Shown one piece after another: positions 44,760-56,759 of a stretch of DNA of 64,000 nucleotides. The translations under genes and the position numbers were made by a program. Source of the DNA: Astragalus membranaceus. Taxonomy: Eukaryota > Streptophyta > Magnoliopsida > Fabales > Fabaceae. The notes below the pieces were generated by a model, which made no database searches, was not told the origin of the DNA, and was given only the letters and a program-made list of their open reading frames with translations. Position 1 is the first letter of the stretch. Each line of letters starts with the position of its first letter. The stretch spans positions 103,373,077 through 103,437,076 of the forward strand of contig CM076849.1 of assembly GCA_039519185.1 (NCBI GenBank), read 5' to 3'.

Positions 44760-46219
44760 AGAGGAAACCGCAGTTTGAATGTCGTTCAGGCCACGCTCAA
44801 GGTCATAGACAAAGACCCCCTTTTAAGATTCCAGTTGCTTAATACGCTGGTCCAAGGTTGTGCTCAGGAGATATAACTTGGCGTAGTTCATCCAAGGGGT
44901 CTCAATCTCCTTGATGCGACGTCTGGTGGCCTCTTCTTCGACAAGGACTAGCTTTCTCTCTGCCTCCTTTTTGCTCTACGACGTAAGGTGCATCTTCTTC
45001 TCAGACTGGAGAGTGTTCAGATGGTCTAATGCTTGTTGGGTGTTGTCTTAGGAAATCTTGGTTGTGGAATAAGGCTGGGAAATTTCTGGGAGCTGATAGG
45101 CTACTTGTTTTAGAGCACTTCTTCGCTTCTCCGAAAAATCCCCAAAAGAGGCCGATCTGAAAGCTAAGGACCTTAACGCCGAGAGCTGGGTAGGATCTGT
45201 AACTATGCCTCCCTGGAGAGCTGCCTTCAGCTTCCTCAGCTCATCTGCTGAAGGAGGAACTATTTGAGACAAATCCTGAGAGGCGAAGAAGTACCGAGCC
45301 ACCTCGGCCTCGGTCACGTGATTTAGACTCGTTTGAGGAGGAGGAACTGGAGACGAACTGGTTGGTAATTAAGGAGGAGGAATTGAAGATGAACTTGTTG
45401 GTAATTGAGGAATTGGAACAGGAGTAGAAAATTCATTGATGATTGCAGGGATGGACACCTGTTACGACGGAAAAAAGGTAAGAAGAACGAAGCGTAAAAC
45501 AGAAAAGGGAAACACAAAGAGGGAGTCATACCTTCGGTCTCTTGGATGGACAAGGAGTTACTTTTGCTGCCACAACAGTGTCCTTGGCCATTGGCGACAA
45601 GGGGGTTTCAGCTGGAGTCTTTCTGGGTGGCCTGCAAAAGATAATGGGACCTTCTTCTTCGTCATCATCATGATGATCTGAAGATTCTGCAACTGTAACA
45701 TGAGTAATATGAGGAAGGAGACATGCATATAAAATTGAGAGCACATGTGCTGAAAAAAGACTCACTTGTGACTGGATGAGACCGGGTGGGTGGACACCAA
45801 ACAAGAACAGTGGATCCGGGTGTCTTCTTGATTGTAGTAGGGGTCATGCCGGTACTAGCTAACGATGCAGAAAGTGGTGGAGCTGTGTATGGACGACCGA
45901 GGTACTGGGTCAAATATTCACCAAGCGCCCGAGGAAAGGTCAGGTCCCTGACACCAAGCCACCAATTGGTGAAGACACTGGTTTCCCCTGGGCAAACCTC
46001 GTAGTGTGCCCACACACTTTTAGTGACTTTGTAATAATTGCTGGTCACAAACTTCCACACGTCACAATCAGTCAAGCCTTCACGACGACGGGGACCACTC
46101 CTAGACTTGTGAGGCAAAGGCACATGTTGCATGAGCCCAAATTGCCTACAAACAAAATTGTGATAGTAAAATTCCGCTACGACTTTGCTGTAACGGGAAA
46201 GGACCATGGTAACCAACAA
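44760..46219 (-). pseudogene. Antisense ORF of the Tat element, plant-mobile-domain-like
   Basis: On minus, opposite to pol, are coding-like pieces: 46219-45668 (VAEFYYHNFVCRQFGL, then FTNWWLGVRDLTFPRALGEY), 45317-45048 (PPSADELRKLKAALQGG, FGDFSEKRRSALKQVAYQLP), and a coiled-coil-like remainder to about 44760 in the same general direction. Tat-lineage elements are known to carry an extra antisense ORF downstream of integrase, and this fits in place and strand. Similarity to the plant mobile domain is tentative. Stops and frame changes separate the pieces (some could be introns). It ends near the copia LTR at 46329. Confidence 0.5.
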
Positions 46220-46328
46220 GCAGATCTCGGGCCACTAAGGCAGAACACCAATGATCACGAGCAGTGTTGCGGTCAGCGAGGGAGAGTTAGGACTGAGGTT
46301 TCTGGGGAGAAAAAATCCAAGAGGGATC

Positions 46329-47377
46329 TGTTGAGGCAAAATCCCTAATTAGTTTTAATGGTTAACAAAACTTCAAATGTGAGAAGCTTAAGTTATCTGA
46401 TTTCATATGCTACTAATGTTTCTTCTTGAGTGAAAAATAAGAACAGGAATAACCAACCAAATCTCAAGAAGATATATGCTTATGAGAAGCATCATAATTG
46501 AGAAGACTTGAAACAAATCATAAAACAATGTTACACATGACGACCAAAGAAGAAGACTTCTCTTGACAAGATCAAAGATCAAGACCAGGATAAACTTGAG
46601 AAAGATCATCATAAGAAGGATCATTTCTATCTGGGTCAACATGAGAAGGATAATAAGAAGAGTCAACCTCAGATGTATCATGACAGAATTGACATGAGAA
46701 GTGTCCTCAGAAGAATAGAGATGATAAGCATCAAATAAGAAGAGTCAAGTTGAGAAGCATCATGACAAGAAGAGTCAAGATCAGAAGGGTCATGATGAGA
46801 ACACTCAAATTGAGAAGAGTCACATAATGAATATCTTCATTAGAAGCATCAACTTGAGAAGCATAAACTTGAGAAGCATCATCTCCAGAAAACTGTCACA
46901 GTTGAGAAGAGTCAGAGTTGAGAAGAGTCGTGACAGCTGTTAACTGCTGTTTTCTACAGAAGTGCAGAATCACAGCTGTCTTAAAGCAAACAATATTTTC
47001 AACCCTCCTCACATCTCTCCTTAGCCGGTAGTTATTTAGAAAGTCTCTTAAAGGTTTTTTAACATAACAATATCTCACTATAACACAAATCTCTTGCCTA
47101 AAAACTATACAAAAAATCAATAGCTAACAGTAAGTTTTGAAGTAAGAACTTACTGACCCTTCTCAACTCTAGTACATAGTTGAGAAGACAGTTTTTCTTA
47201 AACCTTCTCTACTTGCTATCATAGTTGAGAAAATTCTTTTCACTCACCCTTCTCAACTAAAAGCACTCACTATCGTAATATCTAATCATACTTGTGAAGA
47301 TAGTTATCTTGTTTCATGTTAATTTTAAAAAGGGTCCCAATTCCAACCCCCCTTCCTTGTGACACTTATTGACTTCA
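46329..47377 (+). mobile_element. 5' LTR of a Sirevirus-type Ty1/copia element, 1049 bp
   Basis: It starts TGTTGAGGCAAAATCC and ends TTATTGACTTCA, directly before the primer site. It is packed with GAGAAG words (about twelve direct copies, several as GTTGAGAAG) plus CTTCTCAAC in the opposite sense near 47160-47260. The matching 3' LTR is not in the window. The five bases before it are GGATC, whose duplicate could not be checked. Confidence 0.75.
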
Positions 47378-47417
47378 ATTGGCATTAGAGCTCGATCGAG
47401 GTACTGGCATTAGAGCT
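47378..47417 (+). other. Primer-binding site, altered and duplicated
   Basis: ATTGGCATTAGAGCTC follows the LTR where ATTGGTATCAGAGC is usual in Sireviruses, so two positions differ. The word TGGCATTAGAGCT occurs again at 47405-47417. The duplication may be old damage. Confidence 0.7.
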
Positions 47418-47474
47418 AGGCCTCTGGATTGAGCACACTCAACAATGTGAGAGAAAAATATCTTGGAAGAAGTC

Positions 47475-49214
47475 ATGGCCAAACCAAATTCTGTTGCCTT
47501 CCTACCAGAAGGTGCTTCATCAAACAGGCCACCTGGGTTCAATGGAGAACACTACTACTATTGGAAAAGTCAAATGAAGCTGTTTCTTGAATCTCAAGAC
47601 ACTGACATATGGGACATTGTTGAGAATGGATCATATGTTCCCACAGTGGCAGGTCCAGTACCAAACAGCTGTATTCCTAAGCCAAAGGTTGATTGGACTG
47701 CTGATGAGAAGAATCGTGTATTGCAAAATGCTAAAGCAAAGTATTATCTTACTTGTGCTTTAGGAAGAGTAGAATATGACAAGATAGTAGGGACGGAAAC
47801 TGCCAAAGAAATATGGGATACTCTGTAAACTGCTCATGACGAAACTGATAAAATCAAAGAAGCAAAGAAGGGCATGCTCATCCATGAATTTGAAATGTTC
47901 AAAATGGCAGAAGAAGAAACCATTGATGAAATGTTCAGCAGGTTCACCACCATCACAATGAGTTAAGTGCTCTGGGAAAAATCTATCCAAATGCTGAGAA
48001 GGTTAGTAAACTTTTGAAATGTATTCCAAAAGCTTGGAGACCAAAGAAGACTGCCATAGAAGAAGCAAAAACACTGTCATCACTTGACATTGATCATTTG
48101 CTGGGCTCACTGAAAATCTATGAACAAGAACTCATGGAGGAATTACATCCAAAAAGAAAGGCAGTAGCTCTAAAAGATTCTCAGAAGGAAGAAAACCCTT
48201 CTTATCAGAAAGGAAAATCAATGGCACTTAAATCTTCTCAAGAAATGGATGATGAGGAACAAGAAACTGAAGATGATACAGAAGGAGAAGAACTAGCTCT
48301 TATATCCAAAAGAATCAACAGATGGTTAAACAAAAGAAGAGGAAAATCTCAATTCAGAAGAGACACATTCAAAGGATAAGGAAGCAAATCAAAAATCACT
48401 TGTTATGAATGCAAGAAACCTGTTTACATGAAACAAGATTGCCCTCTTCTCAACAAAAAGGGACCAAGAAGATTCTCACCTAAGAAGAAATCTTTAATGG
48501 CCACCTGGGATGATTCAAAAGAGTCATTGAGTGAGCATGAAGAGGAAGCAGCCAATCTCTGGCTCATGGCAGGAACTGAGCAAGAAGAGGTATATGATTC
48601 TGAACCCTTAAAATGTGAATTTTGCAAAGAAGTTGAATCCTCCTTTGATAGTTTATTATTTGATTCAAATATTATTTCTCAGAAATGCATGTTTTTCAAA
48701 ATGAAAATGAGGAGCTAAAAACACAAAATACCAAACTGTCAGAACAATTCAATGTTTTGAAAAAGGAAAATGAGGAGCTAAAAACACAAAATGAAAGAAT
48801 GGGAAAAATAATTCACACTTTACAACAATCCCATTTTAAACTGTCAGAATAGTTCAAGCTTCTCAACTTGAAAATACCAAGAAAACCAATTGTCTCTAAC
48901 TTAGAACTAGAAAATGAAAATGCAATGTTAAGAAAACAAGTTAGTGATTTGACAAATGATCTTATGATTTATGCACAAAATCTTGAAGCTTTTCAAGTGA
49001 GTCTAACCCCACTTAAGAAGGATCAGATATATAAGAAGGGTAACAGAAAACCCAAAGTCAAATGCTCAAGGTGCAAACAAACTGGACATCACATTTCAGT
49101 TTGTAGCAACAAACAAAAAGATCCCTTAAATATGAAGACCAACCCTCAAGGACCCAAAGACAAATGGGTACCTAAATCTTTGTCCAATTCTAATACAGGC
49201 TTGTCTCATAGCAT
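47475..49214 (+). pseudogene. Sirevirus-type copia gag, broken
   Basis: The ATG at 47475 starts MAKPNSVAFLPEGASSNRPP and continues through GEHYYYWKSQMKLFLES, the copia Gag N-terminus. A stop at 47826, a frame change near 47955, and further stops at 48377 and 48716 interrupt it. The first zinc knuckle (CYECKKPVYMKQDC, about 48400) has Tyr in place of His. The second (CSRCKQTGHHISVC, about 49063) is intact. A 65-bp unit (ATGAGGAGCTAAAAACAC) is duplicated at about 48705 and 48770. It cannot make a complete Gag. Confidence 0.8.
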
Positions 49215-51530
49215 CAAAAAGAAAACTGTGGTTTCTAGACTGTGGATGCTCAAGGCACATGACAAGAGAGAATGATAAGTTCCTATCCATGGAGAGCTTT
49301 GATGGAGGACTTGTCATGTTTGGCAATAATGACAAAGGCTTCATCAAAGGAGTAGGTATAGTAGGTAAAATAAACTCTGCTCAGATTCAAAATGTTCAAT
49401 TTGTGAAAGGATTAAAGCATAACCTACTTAGTGTAAGTCAGTTATGTGATTCTGGACATGAAGTAACTTTTAAATCTGATGTATGTAGAATAAGTAGTTT
49501 AGAGTCTGGAAAAAAAAAATTTCCTGGTCATAGAACAAACAATCTCTATAGCATCTGTCTTGATGATTTACCAAATCAAATGTGTCTAATTTCAAAATAT
49601 GACAAATGGATGTGGCATTGGAAATTTGGTCATATTAGCATGAAAACCCTTTCAAAATTGTCCAAACTTGATTTAGTCAGAGGACTTTCAAAGATTAAGT
49701 ATGAGAAGGATAAATCATGTGAAGCATGCATTCAAGGAAAGCATGTAAAATCTTCTTTTAAACCTATTAACATGATTTCCACTCAAAGACCTTTGGAACT
49801 TCTGCACATGGATCTATTTGATCCTACTAAGCATGTGATACACAGCAAGTATACGGTTATATCGCGTAATAATAATATCGATCCACAGGGAGTTATATGT
49901 GACTACCAATCTAATTTCTAGTGGTGATTAGCTGAAAGGGAATGATTTGGTAAAAATTGGTTTTAACTTAGAATAAAAAGCGTCTTGGGATCTTGGTTAG
50001 ATCACAATGAAGGTATAAAAATAACCCCTTAACTATCCCCTATCTTATTATTTAAGTTTGTTTCTAAGGACAATGTATTCTCTTGGTGTAATTCAAGTTT
50101 CCTTTCGGACAACAAGAACGTGTCTCGAAACAACGATCAAGCCTATTCTCATGGTTGATCATTGCCGAAACCCATTAAGTACAACCTTATTATCCCAAGG
50201 TCATCAACGCTATTCTCATGCTTTGATCGACCTTGTCTAATTTCATTTGTTCCAATGTCAAGCTTCCCCTTTCGGTCCATCACTTGACATTTGGATTATA
50301 CAAAACGCACGATGAAATTAGAATAGAATCCAAACCCTAATAAGATAGGTTTTAGTCTTGGAATTATTCAGGGACCCATCATTGGATTGTTTCCCAAAAT
50401 CCCAAGACTAAAGAAGTCTACTCACAATAGCTCATTGTAGACAAGGGAGTAGAAGAGAAGAACATAATTTAAATTGCAAAATGTAAATAGCGAGAAGTAA
50501 AGAAAAGCGTATAAAAGACTGAATTATAAATGGGCAGAATAACAATAACCTTAAAGAGAAAAACTTGCAAGAACTTCAATTAAAACTTAGAATGTCAGTT
50601 ACAATAATCCAAGATGAATGTGAAGCTACATTGGGGTCCTTTTTATAGGCCAAGATCAGAGATAAAGCATTAAATATCAATTACAATCCATAAAGACAGA
50701 ATGAGAAGAGTTGTAACATTTTTGGCCATCAGAAGGGACGCACGGATCGTGCCAGGGCGCACGGACCGCGCCTCCCAGGCGCACGGATCGCGCTCAGGGT
50801 TTCTTCAGCTTCCTTCCATTTTGCGAACCAGGCGCACGGATCGCGCCTCCCAGGCGCACGGATCGCGCCTCCCATGCGCACGGATCGCGCTCAGGGTTTT
50901 TTCAGCTTCCCTTCATTTTTTCAACTTCCCTCCAAAATCTGATTTTTGCACATTCTATTTCTTATTCTTCTTCCCATCCTTTTGCCTTTTTATCCTTTGC
51001 TCTTTAAGCACTAAAATTCCTCAATTGCTCCAATAATAACCTGAGAATAGAAACCAACAATTTGTAGTAAAATAGCTCTAAACTAGAATCAAAACATCAA
51101 ATAAACTACTTAAAATAAGTACTAAAAACATACTAAAACATGACTTATCAGCATGCTAACCAAAGTGGAAAAAGATATGGCTTTTGTTATAGTTGATGAT
51201 TATTCTAGGTTCACGTGGGTTATTTTTCTAAAACACAAAGATGAGGTATTTGAAAACTTCAAAACATTTTTTAAGAAAGTTCAGAATGAGAAGGGTTCTA
51301 ACATTGTTGCAATTAGAAGTGACCATGGAAGAGAATTTGAAAATACTATGTTTAAAATATTTCTTGAAGAGAATGGTGTGTCTCACAACTTCTCTTGTCC
51401 AAGAACTCCTCAACAAAATGGTGTAGTTGAAATAAAAAATAGAACATTGCAAGAAATGGCTAGAACATTGCTCAATGATTCAAAAATAGAAAAATACTTT
51501 TGGGCAGAATCAGTAAACACTGCTTGCTAA
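49215..51530 (+). pseudogene. Copia protease and integrase, split by a solo LTR
   Basis: In the frame that resumes near 49220 the protease site reads LDCGCSRHM, where the usual second residue of the DSG triad is Cys. The integrase zinc finger follows (WHWKFGHISMKTLSKL ... CEACIQGK). The first catalytic Asp is in LLHMDLFDPTK, at the point of the insertion at 49836. After 51155 the frame resumes with a one-base change near 51180, then VDDYSRFTWVIFLKH, the second Asp in IRSDHGREFEN and the Glu in RTPQQNGVVE. A stop follows at 51528-51530. Confidence 0.85.
49836..51150. mobile_element. Solo LTR, 1315 bp, with a perfect 5-bp target duplication
   Basis: TGATACACAG at the left and TGACTTATCA at the right give TGATA...TATCA ends. 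GCATG flanks both sides (49831-49835 and 51151-51155). No internal region, primer site or polypurine tract is present, so two LTRs have recombined to one. The word GATCCACAGGGAG near its left end resembles the same place in the Athila-like LTRs, which suggests a related lineage on minus. A 22-bp GC-rich unit (GGCGCACGGATCGCGCCTCC) repeats about six times at 50740-50895, partly broken. Confidence 0.93.
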
Positions 51531-52089
51531 ATTAGAAAAACTTTAAACAAAACCCCATATGAACTCTGAAATGGAAAGAAGCCTATCATTTCTTATTTCC
51601 ATGTATTTGGCTGTGATTGCTATGTTTTGAATAATAAGGACAATTTAGGAAAGTTTGATGCTAAGTCTGATCCTGCATTATTCTTAGGATATTCTCTCAC
51701 ATCAAAAGCATATAGAAGCATGCATGTTATGTTTATTGAAAGAAATGAAGATGATGAGATAAATGCAGATAAGACAGATGCGAAGGGTGATGAAATGAAT
51801 GGCAAAGCTAAATCTGAGTCAGCACCCAACCCTTCTCAACCTCTAGACAACCCTAACAGCCAACCAACTCAATCTTCTGAGCTACCAAGGAGTTGGAGAT
51901 TGGTGACTCACTATCCTCAAGAGCAAATAATTGGTGAAACCTCTGAACCAGAAGCTCATTCAGAAGAGAAGCTTCTCACAGTGCTCTGATCTCAGCAATA
52001 GAACCAAATAATATAAATGAAGCAATTGCTGATGAATCACGGGTAGAAGCTATGCAAGAAGAGCTTGCTCAATTTGAGAAGAATTAGGT
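51531..52089 (+). pseudogene. Copia integrase end and linker
   Basis: Fragments of the integrase C-terminal region (KFDAKSDPALFLGYSLTSKA at about 51650-51710, the copia GKF/GYS-type motif) are followed by a low-complexity acidic and Pro/Ser linker. Stops and frame changes are frequent. Confidence 0.7.
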
Positions 52090-53450
52090 ATGGAACTTAG
52101 TACCATATCCAAAACATCAATCAGTTATTGGCACAAAATGGGTTTTTAGAAACAAAAGTGATGAGAACCAGAAACAAAGCAAGGTTTGTTGCTCAAGGCT
52201 ACAATAAACAGGAAGGTATTGATTATGATGAAACTTTTGCTCCTGTTGCTAGACTAGAAGCTATTAGAAAACTTCTTGCTTAGGCTGCTCACAAAGATTT
52301 CAAACTCTTTCAAATGGATGTAAAAAGTGCTTTTCTAAATGGATTTCTAAATGAGGAAGTGTATGTACACCAACCTCCTGGTTTTATTGATCAGAAACAT
52401 CGAAATCATGTTTTTAAAGTGACTAAGGCTCTCTATGGTCTTAAACAAGCTCCTAGAGCTTGGAATGAGAGACTTAGCACCTTTCTACTCAACAATGGTT
52501 TTTCAAGAGGAAAAATTGATGTCACTCTTTTTAGAAAAACCCTTAAAGATGAATTATTGATTGTTCAAGTTTATGTTGATGACATCATCTTTCGAGCTAT
52601 TAATGAAAAGCTATGCAATGACTTTGGAAAGTTAATGAAAAGTGAGTTTGAAATGAGTCTTATGGGTGAACTGAGATACTTTCTTGGTTTACAAATGAAA
52701 CAACTTAAGAAGGGAATCTTTATTTCTCAAGAGAAGTATATCAAAGATCTTCTTAAAAAGTATAAAATGAGTGATGCAAAAGCTATGGCTACCCCAATGC
52801 ACCCTTCTGCAAGTATTGAAAAAGATTGGAAGGGTAAGCCTGTTTTTGAAAAGGAGTATAGAGGCATGATAGGATCTCTATTATACCTCACTGCTAGTAG
52901 ACCAGTCGTAGTCTTCTCCGTGGGACTATGTGCTAGATTTCAAACTGCCCCAAAAATTCTCATCTCACTACTATCAAAAGAATTTTTAGATATCTTGTTG
53001 GAACGCCTAATCTTAGTCTTTGGTACAAAAAGAAAACACATTTTGAGCTTATAGGGTATTGTGATGCTGACTATGCAGTAGACAAAATTGAAAGAAAAAG
53101 CACAAGTGGTTCATGTTAACTACTTGGGGAATCACTCATCTCATGGTCATGCAGAAAACAAAGTACAGTTGCCCTATCAACAACAGAAGCTGAATATGTC
53201 TCAGCTGCTTGGTGTTGCTCTCAAATCCTTTGGATCAAAAATCAACTTGAAGATTTCTCTTTAAGTAACTCAGGTATTCCAATTCAGCACTCTAGGTCAA
53301 AAGCACATAGATATCAAGCATCATTTCATTAGAGATCATGCTCAAAAAAAAAGATATTGAACTAGTGTTTGTGGATACTAAACATCAACTAGCAGATATT
53401 TTTACAAAAGCCCTCTTAGAGGAAAGTTTTAGTTATATTAAAACATGCTT
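52090..53450 (+). pseudogene. Copia reverse transcriptase and RNase H, broken
   Basis: The uninterrupted part 52314-53054 reads MDVKSAFLNGFLNEEVYV, VTKALYGLKQAPRAWNERL and YVDDIIF, the catalytic copia reverse transcriptase core. The N-terminal part before it has a stop at 52282 and frame changes. After 53000 the RNase H region is in pieces (GYCDADYA, STSGS, STTEAEYVSAAW, DIKHHFIRDH-like, TKHQLADIFTKAL), with several breaks. Non-functional as it stands. Confidence 0.85.
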
Positions 53451-53465
53451 CATATCATTGAAACC

Positions 53466-54059
53466 CCCCTCAGATGAGAAAGCTCATGACCACCAACCTT
53501 CTGAGTAATGAGAAGGGTCATAACCCTCAACCTTCTCAACTCTTGAGAAGGGTCACAGATGCATATGACCATAAAAATACAAAAGATTTTATGTTGTTAT
53601 TTGTTTGTTTCGTTTAATGCTTGATTTATTTTATCTTTTTGTTAAAATTTATTTTATCTTAGGTTAGAATATTAAAAAACCCAAAATAGGAACCTAGACG
53701 TTACAACGGCTCTTCTCTCTCTTTCTCTCTCTCTCGTCTAAATCAATCTTGTCCTAACGATTACACACTAGACAATAACTCCCTTAACCGTTGGTCAATA
53801 ACTATTTGGAAGTGATTAAAAGACATCATTTCATCTTCTCTCTCTCATATCTCACAAAATTGGTCATCTCTCTTACATTCTTCCCTCTAAGTCCCTAAGT
53901 CCTCAAATTGTTAGAACCAAAAACCCTGAACCAACCTCTACCCATTCTGAATCACAAGCTAACTAACAAGAATCAGAACCTCAAACTCCAAACTTCATTT
54001 TAGTCTCTCCTCTTCAAGACCCGGTCACTGTAAAACCACTGAAATCACGACCAGCCAAA
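53466..54059. mobile_element. Spacer between copia pol and the env-like ORF
   Basis: It holds further GAGAAGGGTCA repeats near 53500-53560 and a CT-rich run at 53700-53740. No coding features recognised. Confidence 0.5.
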
Positions 54060-56580
54060 ATGAAACACACTCCCAGTGGAAACCCAAGAAGATCTATGCG
54101 GGTCAAGTTTCACACTGCTTCTAAGAACACCAATGGAACATCAATGGATGCTCCCATAGATGTTGAAACCACAGATAACCCTTTTGAACGAAGAACAGAG
54201 CAACCGTAATGCTGAGACTGTACAAGAGAAGAAAAATGTGGAAAAAGGGAAACAGAAAGCTGAAGCTTCTCAACCACAAAGTGTTAAGAAGGGTCAAGCA
54301 TCAAAGAAGAGAAATGAACCAGAAAGATCAAAATGGGCTGCAAAACCCAATGTCTTAGGAACTATGTACATTCTTACCGACATTGAAAAATGTGGATGGA
54401 AAATCACCCCATTTCTCACTCAACAGAAATGGGAAGAGTTCGTCTCATTAGATGATCTGGTCAATAAGGAAAGAGTAAGAGAGTTTTATGAATGTGCCTC
54501 AATCAAATATGATCCTCCAAAAATCACCACATTAGTCAACAGAAGAGGAATTGTGGTAACTTCTCTCTCTCTTGGAAGGGCACTCAGAATACCAGATGAA
54601 GGAAACAAAGTATATGATGAAAGCTCGTATGAGCAGATTGGACTAACTCTGGAAGAATACAAGGCGACCCTCCTCAAAGACCCTTCTCTTCCTGTAACTG
54701 CTCAAACCTAAAGGACATGGTAAGAATCCTTCATCATATCTGTTCACACACTCTTCTCCCAAGGGCAGTATCATTTGAGAAAGTGACCACTGGTGATTGC
54801 ATTCTCCTTTACCACCTTATGACAAACAAACCAGTTAGCCTACCCTTTCTCACGATGCATCACATGATCACTGCCATTAGGGCAGACAAAACCTCAACCT
54901 CCTTACCATATGGCAAAGCCCTTAGTAGAGTATTCAATCATTACTTGATTGACATTTCCACTAATGAGGGTGTCATAGAGAAGAAAACATTCACTGCAAA
55001 AAACCTAAAACTCATGGGTATAGATGTCACTACTCCTTGCCTCAAGAGAAAGAAGATGTACTTGAGAAGGGTTCTGAGATGGAAATATACCTTGTGAAGG
55101 ATCAATGAAATGAAGTGAATGATCCTGAGAAGGATCAAAATGAAGTGGAAATTGGTGAGAAGGAAGTGTCGCAGAAGCCTGAGAAATCGTATATGAGAAG
55201 ATTCAGAACACTGAAGATGTTGTTGAGAAATAACATTCTCAAGAGGAGCATGCGTCTGGGGAACTTGTGAAGGTTCCTCATCAAGAGAAAGATGCATCAG
55301 AAGATTCTGATGATGAGAGGGCCATCACAGATAAGAATGAATCTTCTGATCACTCCTCCTTAAAAATGGTGATGGCACCATTGGTGAAGGTCTACACCAG
55401 AACAAAGGAAAGAACTGTGTGGAACCCTGCTGATCAAGAGGTGACAAGTAATTTGGTACAACAATTTAATGACACAGTTGCTCCTAGAGAAGGTTTGATC
55501 ACACCAGAGAAGAATTCTGGTGGTAAAGATTCAAGAAAAAAGACTGAGGAATTGCACCTCAACTCTTCTGGTGGTAATGGTTCTGAGAGAACTATTGTGC
55601 TTGAAGGCTTGACTCCATTCAATTTGAATGTTGATGCCACTGAGGAAACATCACAAGAGGTTGAAATTAAAGTAGGACAAGTGCAAGCTACTGAGGAAGC
55701 TGAGAAAGAACAATAAGATGAAGAGAAAGTTGAGTCTTCACAAGAAGAGCTGAGTGGAATGCTTCTGAACCCTTAACACAAACCATACCAGCATCACCAC
55801 AAGGGGAGCTTCACCATAACACCTCCTCACTTATTATCCAAACTCCTCTCCCCTCTATGTTCAATGAAAAAAACGCCAACTCTTCCACCTCTCTCACCCG
55901 TCTCAACTCTACCCTTCTCAATCCCATCTTTCTCACGTCAGCCACTCCCCATAGCAACTGCACCTCCAAAAGAACCGTCACCAAATCCCACTCTCTCATG
56001 TGTAACCTCCCACAACCTTGATCAACTTCTAGCTACCATAAACCTAATACATGGCATCTCTCCATTCAAAACTGGCAACACCTTAACATCCTCCAACATC
56101 AACCAATTTCTCAATCGGAACCAATCCCCTTTAGATGACTCTCCTCAACCAAAATATCCTTCCATCAACACCCAATCTCACCCTTCTGACATGTCATCTA
56201 AATTTGGGTCTCTGGATTCCTCTTTCTTTAATGCTGGCCAACCTTCTGGTGTAGCACAAGAGAAAGTTGCGGAGGAATCTTAAGAGAAAAGCCCTTCTGC
56301 TCCTGCAGTTCTGGTAACTCACATGTCTAAGATGGAGAAGATAATGAGAAGAATGAAAGCTCTGCTGAAAAATGTGCTTGAAGGTCAAGCTATTCTGCCA
56401 CAAGGTCAGAGAGCTAAAGCTGCTAGAGATGAGCAATATCAGACCTGGATTCTGCAGCAAGGGATGACCACACTTGCTCCAAATCTCACTCCTCCAGAAT
56501 TTGGTCCTATCCCTCAGTTTCCAGATATCCCAAGACCTGCTACTTCCTCCTCTTCTGATGGGTCTTCCCCATCGAAGTAG
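54060..56580 (+). pseudogene. Sirevirus-type env-like ORF (Transposase_32-like domain), broken
   Basis: Sireviruses carry an extra ORF after pol, called env-like from its position and predicted structure; its role is not established. Here an ATG at 54060 and pieces at 54160-54711, 54717-55097, 55267-55716, 55864-56283 and 56323-56580 lie in order in different frames. The first large pieces contain VREFYECASIKYDPPKITTL and SLSLGRALRIPDEG, resembling the 'putative plant transposon protein' domain. Later pieces are acidic, then Pro/Ser-rich, then a short coiled coil (MSKMEKIMRRMKALLKN). Frame changes near 54195 and 54700 and stops break it. No clear signal peptide was seen. Confidence 0.7.
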
Positions 56581-56623
56581 CCTCTTAATGTCTCTATCTG
56601 TCTCCACCTTCCTGATGTTAGTC

Positions 56624-56637
56624 AAAAGGGGGAGAAG
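56624..56637 (+). other. Copia polypurine tract
   Basis: AAAAGGGGGAGAAG follows the env-like stop at 56580 by about 45 bp. A 3' LTR would be expected soon after but is missing. Confidence 0.75.
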
Positions 56638-56640
56638 AGT

Positions 56641-56759
56641 AGATTAAGTTTAGGGGTCTTAGAAGTTTTTTGATTGTTGTGTATTAGCTAATATCTGTGT
56701 TTGCATGAAACGTTTTTGTTGAGAAGTATTCTTCTCAATTGTTAGCAACCATCCAAGCA
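56641..56759. mobile_element. Last part of the copia element before truncation
   Basis: It holds one TTGAGAAG/CTTCTCAA pair (56718-56740). It then gives way to Ogre-type tail near 56755-56790. No 3' LTR start like that at 46329 is present. Confidence 0.5.
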
